DNA of 33,469 nt from a virus, in the IMG/VR virus record IMGVR_UViG_3300024262_000137, positions 1 to 33,469 of that record; one strand, 5' to 3'. The stretch's first letter is position 1; each line of letters begins with the position of its first letter. A model generated the notes under the pieces. That model did not search any database. It had not been told where the DNA came from and worked only from the letters and a program-made list of their open reading frames with translations. The position numbers were made by a program, and so were the translations under genes. Shown here one piece after another: positions 19,281-26,700 of the stretch.

Positions 19281-20267
19281 ATGGCTTGTAACATTTATAT
19301 ATTATCTTGTCCCATAGGAGCAGTAGGGGATGAGTGTACGTTTGAAATTGATTGTTGTAGTGGACAACTAATTAACTACACTATGCAGCCCGATAGCATT
19401 ATTGAGGCTTGTGTACTCGAAGAAGGAGCAGTTACTGTAACATCTATATCTGGTTCAGCCTCTGACACTACCGACCCATGTTCTTCAGATTGTGGCGATA
19501 TTCCAATATCACCTACCCAAACACCTACACCAACACCAACAGCTACTCCTACGCCTACACCTAGTCCTACGCCTGGAAGCCCTACATCCACTCCTGGGCC
19601 AACGCCTACGCCGACTCCAACACCTACACCAATAAGTGTCCAGTGTTATGAATGGACTTTAGTGTGTCCAAGTGGAAGTTCTGGGTGTAGTTATCAGTAC
19701 ATAGACTGTGATGCAGTTACTCAGACAGGGACACTTGCCCCTGACCAAGATGTAGATGTTTGTGTTTTATTTCCAGAGACACCACAAATAACTAATGGTA
19801 CAGCAATAGAAACGGGTGATGCGTGTACCCCAGGGCCGACGCCTACACCAGGGCCACCAACACCGACACCAACACCTTCAACAGGATGTACAGAATGGAC
19901 TTTAACATGTCCTAGTGGTGCTACAACTTGTAATTATTTTTATACAGATTGTGATAATGTAGTACAAAACGGTACTTTATCGTTTGATCAAGATATAGAT
20001 GTTTGTGTAAAAGATAATACTACTCCAACTGTACAAAATGGAAGCGCTCAAAATCAAAATGTTGGATGTGTTACAACTACTCCTACGCCAACGCCAACGC
20101 CTAGTCCAACGCCAACTCCAGCAGGTCCGACGCCAACGCCAGGGCCTCCTACGCCAACTCCTACTCCTACTCCTACAGTACCACCTCCGACTAGTGTTGT
20201 ACCACCAATACCTTCTCCAGTAGAAACGGAGTATACTTTAACATATAGTCAAACATCAAAAGGATAA
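19281..20267 (+). CDS. Second cysteine-rich / Thr-Pro linker protein, fused in frame (past a stop) to the tail C-terminus
   Basis: The 328-residue product holds three type-A Cys domains (residues 1-73, about 120-182 and 200-264) joined by Thr-Pro linkers. The second and third are close copies of the domain in the giant tail protein (CxEWTLxCPSG, YxDC, DVCV). The first is a diverged copy. After the last linker come 15 or so residues (ETEYTLTYSQTSKG) and then TAA at 20265-20267. Without that stop the frame continues PSFYSYIPDYMLGMN, which is tail-protein sequence, so the stop separates what looks like one polypeptide. No signal peptide is present. The protein is probably a virion appendage: the Cys domains could be receptor-binding or stability modules and the linkers glycan carriers (inference). 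Confidence 0.75.
   Translation: MACNIYILSCPIGAVGDECTFEIDCCSGQLINYTMQPDSIIEACVLEEGAVTVTSISGSASDTTDPCSSDCGDIPISPTQTPTPTPTATPTPTPSPTPGSPTSTPGPTPTPTPTPTPISVQCYEWTLVCPSGSSGCSYQYIDCDAVTQTGTLAPDQDVDVCVLFPETPQITNGTAIETGDACTPGPTPTPGPPTPTPTPSTGCTEWTLTCPSGATTCNYFYTDCDNVVQNGTLSFDQDIDVCVKDNTTPTVQNGSAQNQNVGCVTTTPTPTPTPSPTPTPAGPTPTPGPPTPTPTPTPTVPPPTSVVPPIPSPVETEYTLTYSQTSKG
19512..20219 (+). repeat. Array 2: Thr-Pro linkers with two type-A cysteine-rich domains
   Basis: Three linkers (about 19512-19632, 19827-19880 and 20074-20219) flank two type-A domains. Linker units are mostly ACNCCN codons with GGN insertions (TPGPTPTPG), like array 1. The two arrays bracket the glycosyltransferase genes. Confidence 0.85.
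20265..20267 (+). other. In-frame TAA inside the tail-protein reading frame
   Basis: Removing this one stop joins 19281-20264 and 20268-21023 into a single frame of about 580 residues. Related tail proteins, as far as I recall, have a Trp at this place (KGW followed by SF). TAA is used as a normal stop by other genes here, so a global code change is excluded. Confidence 0.85.
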
Positions 20268-20297
20268 CCATCGTTTTATTCATACATACCTGATTAT

Positions 20298-21023
20298 ATG
20301 CTTGGTATGAATCAATATTTTTATACATTTAATGGAGGTAATTTATATCAACACAATGCCAATGGAAGTAGAAATAATTTTTATGGGCAGCAATATAACT
20401 CTCAAATTACAACGGTGTTCAATCAAAACCCCCTTGAGAATAAAATATTTAAAACTATTAATTTAGAGTCTGATCAAGCTTGGCAAGCAAATTTAGAAAC
20501 TGATATACAGGAAAACGGATTTATAGAAAGCACTTGGTTTGAAAAAAAAGAAGGATCTTATTTTGCATATCTAAGACAGACAGGTGAAGTTCCAGCTTTA
20601 CCAGGTCAATACGCAATGAGATCAGCGAATGGTATAGGAAAGTCTACAAGTTTTTCAACAATAGGAAATACAACTACTTTAAACTTTTCAACAAATCCAT
20701 TAGTTAGTATAGGGAGCATTGTAAGTATAGGTGACTATTTATATTTTTCTTTACCAAGCTATACAACAATTAGTTTAGGTGGACGAATAACAAATATAAC
20801 TGTAGATATTCCGTCTGGAATAAATCAAATTTCAATTGATACAAGTATTACTGGAACATCGCCTATAACAATTCAAGATTCATATATACTATTTATTAAG
20901 AGTTCGGTTGCTGAATCACATGGTTTACTTGGACACTACTGTATATTTACTCTGATTAATGAAAGTTCTAAAGCAACCGAATTGTTTGCTGTTGAATCGG
21001 AAGTAATGAAAAGCTATCCGTAA
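20298..21023 (+). CDS. C-terminal segment of the giant tail protein, now a separate reading frame
   Basis: The 241-residue product starts at ATG 20298, but homologous sequence clearly begins earlier, at PSFYSYIPDYM right after the TAA at 20265. It carries landmarks of the C-terminal part of large phage tail proteins: a tyrosine-rich strand (YFYTFNGGNLYQHNANG), NNFYGQQYNSQITTVFNQNP, and FKTINLESDQAW. I therefore read it as the missing end of the protein encoded at 8863. No promoter box or Shine-Dalgarno is seen before ATG 20298, so it depends on readthrough, on translational restart after the TAA (33 bases), or on leaderless-like initiation. It could work as a split subunit that assembles with the N-terminal part. 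Confidence 0.65.
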   Translation: MLGMNQYFYTFNGGNLYQHNANGSRNNFYGQQYNSQITTVFNQNPLENKIFKTINLESDQAWQANLETDIQENGFIESTWFEKKEGSYFAYLRQTGEVPALPGQYAMRSANGIGKSTSFSTIGNTTTLNFSTNPLVSIGSIVSIGDYLYFSLPSYTTISLGGRITNITVDIPSGINQISIDTSITGTSPITIQDSYILFIKSSVAESHGLLGHYCIFTLINESSKATELFAVESEVMKSYP

Positions 21024-21030
21024 AAATTAG

Positions 21031-21038
21031 TATCTTTG
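21031..21038 (+). promoter_or_regulatory. Bacteroidetes-type promoter -7 box (TATCTTTG)
   Basis: TATCTTTG is identical to the box at 7184 and lies 15 bases before the ATG at 21046, the same distance as at 7184. It opens the ejection-protein unit. Confidence 0.6.
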
Positions 21039-21045
21039 CAGTAGT

Positions 21046-21453
21046 ATGGAGTTTAGTATAAGAAAATTAAATCCATCTGATTATGACGATGTATTGATAG
21101 GTTGGTGGAAAGATTGGGGTTGGCAAGCGCCAGCTCAAGATTTTTTACCAGAAAATGGCGAAGGTGGTTTGATGGTAATGGTAGATAACAAGCCTGTTTG
21201 CGCAGGTTTTATGTATGTTACCAACTCAAAGGTAAGTTGGGTTGATTGGATAATATCGGATAATAAAATAGAAGATAAAGCATTGAGACACGAGGCAGTT
21301 AAATTTTTAGTTAGTACCTTAACAAATATATGTTCACAAAACGGTGGATATATTTATGCTCTATTAAGACACGATGGTTTAATTAAAACTTATGAAGACC
21401 TTGGGTATGTAAAAGGAGATAGTTATACACACGAAATGATAAAAAAAATATAA
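21046..21453 (+). CDS. GNAT-fold protein, T7 gp13-like position
   Basis: The 135-residue protein has a GNAT acetyltransferase layout: an N-terminal FSIRKLNPSDYDDVL, a central strand GGLMVMVDNKPVCAGFMYV, then helix ALRHEAVKFLVSTLT and the C-terminal YEDLGYVKGD typical of the last GNAT strand. The acetyl-CoA loop (R/Q-x-x-G-x-G/A) is not well preserved, so catalysis is doubtful. It is followed at once by three internal-virion-type genes, as T7 gene 13 (also GNAT-like) precedes genes 14-16. Its role is therefore probably in building the ejection apparatus. The stop is one base before the next start. Confidence 0.65.
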   Translation: MEFSIRKLNPSDYDDVLIGWWKDWGWQAPAQDFLPENGEGGLMVMVDNKPVCAGFMYVTNSKVSWVDWIISDNKIEDKALRHEAVKFLVSTLTNICSQNGGYIYALLRHDGLIKTYEDLGYVKGDSYTHEMIKKI

Positions 21454-21454
21454 T

Positions 21455-22192
21455 ATGGCATTAGGAACTACAGGAGCACTAATTGCTTCAGCAGCTATAC
21501 AAGCAGGAACATCTGCAGCAGGTTTCGCTCAAGCTGGAAAAGCTCGTAAAGAAATGAAAAAAGCAGAAGCTGAGGCAGATAAAGCTATGGCTGCAGCAAG
21601 AAAAAAATTAGAAGTAAATTATTTAGCAGGTCTTAGTATTGCAAAAGAACCTTATGAATTAGCAAGAGAAAACTTATTGCAACGTTCAGCAGCACTTACT
21701 CAAGCGGGTGTAGAAGGTGAGACGAGAGGGGCGGCAGCAACTGCAGGACAAGTTCTTATGGCTGGTCAAGCACAAGCTGCTCAACAAAGAGCTTCTATGT
21801 CACAGGAAATGAATAGACTGCAAGAATTAGCGGCGAGAGAAGAATCAAGATTACAAAGCGCTAGAGTTGATATAGATTTAGGAGAAGTAAAAGGAGCTCA
21901 GCAAGCAGCAGCGGATTATCAAGATGATATGGTAGCAGCTCAAAAAGGAGCTATAAATAATTTAGCGGGAGCTTTAACAACAGGGGTTCAAGTATTATCT
22001 AAAAATCCATTTGATGTAACTAAAGCAGCAGGAACGTCAGGCGCAGCGCCAAGCTTAGGAACTTATAGCGGTACAGATTATAGTAATTTTGGGCAGGACT
22101 TAATTAGCTTTGACTCAACGATTCCTAACCTAAATAATGATCCTTTCTATCAATTCATGCAACCAGGAGTATCAGCACCTAAATTAGGATAA
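21455..22192 (+). CDS. Internal virion protein, T7 gp14-like
   Basis: The 245-residue product is almost entirely helical and rich in Ala, Gln and Gly. The first 28 residues (ALIASAAIQAGTSAAGFAQAG) form a small-residue hydrophobic helix that could enter membrane. Residues 29-60 are a Lys/Glu/Ala coiled coil, and the middle (GQVLMAGQAQAAQQRASMS) is Gln/Ala-rich. This composition and the first place in a three-gene ejection set match podovirus gp14-type proteins, which form the outer-membrane part of the DNA ejection channel. Sequence identity cannot be judged by eye. Confidence 0.6.
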   Translation: MALGTTGALIASAAIQAGTSAAGFAQAGKARKEMKKAEAEADKAMAAARKKLEVNYLAGLSIAKEPYELARENLLQRSAALTQAGVEGETRGAAATAGQVLMAGQAQAAQQRASMSQEMNRLQELAAREESRLQSARVDIDLGEVKGAQQAAADYQDDMVAAQKGAINNLAGALTTGVQVLSKNPFDVTKAAGTSGAAPSLGTYSGTDYSNFGQDLISFDSTIPNLNNDPFYQFMQPGVSAPKLG

Positions 22193-22198
22193 TATATT

Positions 22199-23710
22199 AT
22201 GGCAACAAAATACGGATATGTAAGTAGAGATACAGCGAATCGTCAAATAGACTGGGGTGCTATAGGAACACAGGTGTCTGATGGTATTACTAAAATCACA
22301 GAAGACAGAAAGGAAAGAAGAGAAGATATATTAACTAAAAGCACGGACTATGCAAAGATGCTTATTGATATGCCTATGGGCTCTAACACAGCCTTCAATG
22401 AATACCTTGCACAATTTACTACTCAAGCATCCAAAGCTGCTCTTGCAGATTTAAATTTATTGAAAACAGGTAATATATCTGAACAAGAATATTACAACCG
22501 AAGAGCTAACCTTTTATCAGGCACAGAGCTTATGATAGCAGGCGCTAATAACTTTAATAAAAATTATGATTTAATTCAAGAAAGAATAGACAATGGTACT
22601 GCTTCAGCTGTAGAGATAAAGTATAGAGAAAAGATGGCTCAACTTTTAGAGTTTGGTAACCGTACTCCATTTATAAATCCTGACACTAGAGAGGTTAATA
22701 CTGCAAGGCTAGCGCCTAGTGGTATAATGGAAACCACTGTAGAGGATATAGCATCAGCTTCAGATATGTTTAGAATATCAAACTTTCAATTAAATAAGTT
22801 TGACATGAACAGTGCGATTGAAGACATTACAAAAAACATAGGTATACAGGATGTTACCATAACACCTGAAATGGTAAGAAAAGCTCAAAGTGAAGGCAGA
22901 CCAATAGGCGCAGTTGGAACAAGAGTAAAGGGTGCATTTAATTCTGCATTGATGAGTGAAAAAGAAACTGAATTAGCTAAGAAAGACTATGTTAGTTCTT
23001 ATTTAAAATACGATAGCGCTGTTATTAGTATACTTGCTGATTATGTGCCAGGGTATGATGTAACATTAGATCCGTTTGAAGTAGATGAAAAAACAGTTTT
23101 AATCGGCAGGAATGGTGCGTATGAAATAACTGATGAACAAAGAAAAGCAGCTGAAGAGTATATGATAGATAGACTAGATAAAGCGTTGCCTGAAAGTGTA
23201 GATACTTCTAAAGTTGAAACAGAATTAGATAAAAGATTAAAGACAGCACAAGTTGAAAGAGCTGAAGGTTTAGCTGATATAGTTAAAGAAGAACTTGAGG
23301 ATTTAAAGTTAGATCAAGATAGTGAAGACGAGGCAGTAAATGATATTACTAATTTTGTTAAAAATGAATTTCCTATACCTGAAACATTTGTTAAAAATCA
23401 AACAAATGTTAAATCATTATTAACATCTGGATTACAAAATTTAGGATATACATTTGGTAAGTATAATAAAGACTCAATAACAGTAAATGTTCCGGGTGGA
23501 GACTCTTTCCAAGTTAGTATAGCGGGAATTGATGACGCTGAGGGAATTGTAAATAAAATTGTTGAAGCTGTATTTATAAATAAACCTATTACAGACATAG
23601 CTAAGTTAGCTAAAGTAAGAGGCGTATTAACTGCAACACAGCAAACTGAAGAAACACCAGGTGAGGAAGTTGTAGAAGAGGGTGTAACAAAAACAGGTAT
23701 ATTAGATTAG
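22199..23710 (+). CDS. Internal virion protein, T7 gp15-like position
   Basis: This 503-residue soluble, acidic protein is mostly helical, with long charged segments (for example DKALPESVDTSKVETELDKR and EELEDLKLDQDSEDEA). No catalytic motif, signal peptide or membrane span was seen. It lies between the gp14-like gene and the giant last gene of the unit, the place of T7 gp15, which lines the periplasmic ejection tunnel. The C-terminal tail is Glu/Thr/Val-rich and probably flexible. The next start follows one base after its stop. The functional call is from synteny only. Confidence 0.55.
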   Translation: MATKYGYVSRDTANRQIDWGAIGTQVSDGITKITEDRKERREDILTKSTDYAKMLIDMPMGSNTAFNEYLAQFTTQASKAALADLNLLKTGNISEQEYYNRRANLLSGTELMIAGANNFNKNYDLIQERIDNGTASAVEIKYREKMAQLLEFGNRTPFINPDTREVNTARLAPSGIMETTVEDIASASDMFRISNFQLNKFDMNSAIEDITKNIGIQDVTITPEMVRKAQSEGRPIGAVGTRVKGAFNSALMSEKETELAKKDYVSSYLKYDSAVISILADYVPGYDVTLDPFEVDEKTVLIGRNGAYEITDEQRKAAEEYMIDRLDKALPESVDTSKVETELDKRLKTAQVERAEGLADIVKEELEDLKLDQDSEDEAVNDITNFVKNEFPIPETFVKNQTNVKSLLTSGLQNLGYTFGKYNKDSITVNVPGGDSFQVSIAGIDDAEGIVNKIVEAVFINKPITDIAKLAKVRGVLTATQQTEETPGEEVVEEGVTKTGILD

Positions 23711-23711
23711 T

Positions 23712-26700
23712 ATGGATGAAATTAAAAAACTGTATGACGTTTTAAGTAGAGACGGATACTATACTAAGTCATTCGAGGATTTTCAGGTGCAGTTTGCTAG
23801 TCCAGAATACATTGATAAAGTTTTTAATGTTGTATCAAACGATGGTTTATATACAAAAGATAAAGATAGTTTTGTAGAAAAATACACCTTAAAAAAAAAA
23901 GAAGATACGGAATTACCATTGGTCGATGGTTTATCGGAGCGATCCGAAGCACAGAAAAAATTTGATGCGGCAGGTAAAAGATTATTGGCAGGCGCTGCTA
24001 GAATACCTACCTATGTAGCTGAAATGACAGCCGCAGGGGTCGGAATGTTTAACCCAGAATTTAAAGATTATTACAATAGTTTGTCTATAGACGATAGAGA
24101 AACTTTTTTAGCAACTGTTTCAAAAGGTGTAAGCCCAGGCACAACTACAGGTTCTTTACTTGGATTTCAGGATGTAGGTAATGAAGCATTTAGTAGATTA
24201 ACTAAAGAAGCTGAGGCAATAGAGTCAACATTAGAAACTTTTGATACGGGAATTACAGAGGATATTTTTTCCGAAAATGTAGGAAGAGGTTTGATCAGAT
24301 TGCTTAATGAAGTTTATGGAGCTATACCATCTGTGGCTGCTGCATTTACTCCTGGAGGTATTGCTGTGATAGGTGCGGGGGAAGCTGCCTCTAAAAGTAG
24401 AGAGCTACAAGAACAAGGTAAAGATTTAAATTTAAGAACTGCTATCAATGCGACTGGTTCTGGTATAGCTGAGGGTATATTTGAAGGAGTGACAAGAAAT
24501 TTAGGTAAAGGCTTATTTAAAAGCCTTGCAGGTAAAACAAAAGAAGAGGCTTTAATAGGAATTACAAAAGCTTTTAGAGGTGTTCTTAAAGGTATGGGGC
24601 TTGAAGGTAGCTCAGAGGTTGGAACTTTACTATCCCAGAAAGCATTAGATAAGTGGGTAACACAAGATGAGGATGCTTTTGTAGATATAATAAAACAAGG
24701 GTTAGATACATTTCTAATTGGAGCTGCGGTTGGTGGCCCAATATCAGGTTTAGATGTTGGTCTTAGAAAATATACTCAAGTATTAGCTGGAAAAAATTTA
24801 AATAAAACTATTGAAAAAACTAAGTATGATGATTTAGTTTCTGCATTTACACCAGCTGAAGGTAAACCAACTTTAGAATTAGATCAAATAGATATTATTA
24901 ATGATTCAAACGCTAAAACATTTCTTGAAGGAACGCTTTTGAAACAAGTTAAAAGAAGTGAAATCTCTCAAGATGCAGCTGATAAAATATTAGAATCTTA
25001 TGATAAGACTGTTTCATTATATTACGATGTAGCTAATTTAAATTTAACAAGAGAACAGCAAATCGAAGCTGCAGGTCTTATAGAAGAAAAGAAACAAATA
25101 CAAAATTTAATTGCAGGTAAAGATGAAGCATTAGTTAAAAAAGAAAGAGACAGAATAAATGAAATAAATGCAGAGCTAGAAAAAATTAGTGAAGAAAGCG
25201 GTGGAGTTACCACAATAAAAGAAGCTACTAAAGAAGATGCTTTAAAAGCATTAGCAGAAGAGGGTGTATTATCACCAACAGATGAACAGATATTAAATAA
25301 ATTAGATGAATTAACAAAAATTAAAGAAGATGCCATTCAAGAGCCAAGCCCAGAGAAGGTGGATGTACAAGAACCTGCCCCAGATAGCGAAGCAGTGGGA
25401 GCGAGAGACATCCAACAACAGCCAATTACCAGAGAGGTTACACCCGAGCAAGTCGAAACAACAACGCAACCAACCGAAGAGATCGAAGCTGAGGTTGAGG
25501 TTACGCCGAGCGAGGTAATTACTGAGGAAACTGTTAAACAAATAGGTGATTTTGAAGTTACTATATCGCCTGAAAATAAAGTTACAAGTATAAAGAAAAA
25601 AGGAAAAGAGTTATCTACAAGAGGTAAAAAAGTTGCAGAGAAAAAACTGATAGAAGAAGGAGTTATAGAATTGATGCCATCCGAAAAAGTAAATATAGAA
25701 GGTATAACTAATCCAATAGAAATTACACAAAAAATATTAGACGAAAGCACAAACCCTGCAGAGCTGGCTCAAGCAATTCAATCAGTTGGTATAATTAAAA
25801 AAGAACAAAAAGATATTTTAAAACAGACTAAAGAATCTGGCTTGCCTTCTTTGTTTGGAACAAAATTTACTCCTGAATCTATTGTAAGTGTTATAGGTTT
25901 AAAGCCGTCTGAACTTGGACAGGGTTTTAGTAGGACTTGGGTAAGTAAAACAGGTGAGAATTTAGAAGATGGATTTATAGATCCTAATGGAGTGGAGTTT
26001 AATAGTAATCAAGTTGCAGAATTTATACAAGACAATCCTAATATTACTGAGTTTAACAATTCAATTACAAAATCTGTAACTCAATTAGTAGACGGTTTAA
26101 AAAATAAAATACAAGATATTACTGGAGTTAATACAAGTGCTGGGAATATTAAATTGATGGCAGAAACTACTCCTGAAGATATAGCAGAAGTTGCAGAGAA
26201 AGCAATATTTGAAGCCCAAAGAAAAGCAGAAGAAAAACCTATTATAGAAAAGGAAATAAAAGAAGAGAAAGTAAAAGTTGATAAATTAAAAAAACCTGAA
26301 GAGGTAGAAAAAGATATTGCAAAACTTTCCCCACATTTAAACACTGTTACAAATAAAGTTTTAAAAACTAACTTTGATAACTTTTTTATTAAAATAAAAA
26401 ATATATTTCTTAGACCTTTAGGCAGACAAAAAGAAAATATTATTCAAGAACAAATTAGGTCTACTCCAGTTCCAAAAGTAGATACTATGATAGGAAATAA
26501 AAATAGTACTTTATTTTACAGAACTCTTTATCTTCCTATAGTTGAATCGTATTCAACATATAAAAATGAATTTGATAGAACACAAAAAATTATAACAGAA
26601 GCAGAAGATAAGTTAGATGCGGAATCAAAAGACGACAGAAATCAAGCTATAATAAATGGATATAAAATAAGATTAGCACAATTAGCGCTCGAGCATGAAA

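Noticed and set aside
19376-19591. Minus-strand Gly-Val-rich ORF resembling elastin-like repeats
   Set aside because: It is only the reverse reading of the Thr-Pro repeat DNA.
20265-20267. Genome-wide reassignment of TAA to a sense codon
   Set aside because: TAA ends many well-delimited genes here (for example at 3244, 4452, 6800 and 15225), so a global recoding would fuse unrelated genes.
25022-25750. Three minus-strand Ser-rich ORFs opposite the giant ejection gene
   Set aside because: Antisense shadows of Lys/Glu/Asp-rich coding DNA; unlike the plus-strand ORF at 25330 none carries a known motif.
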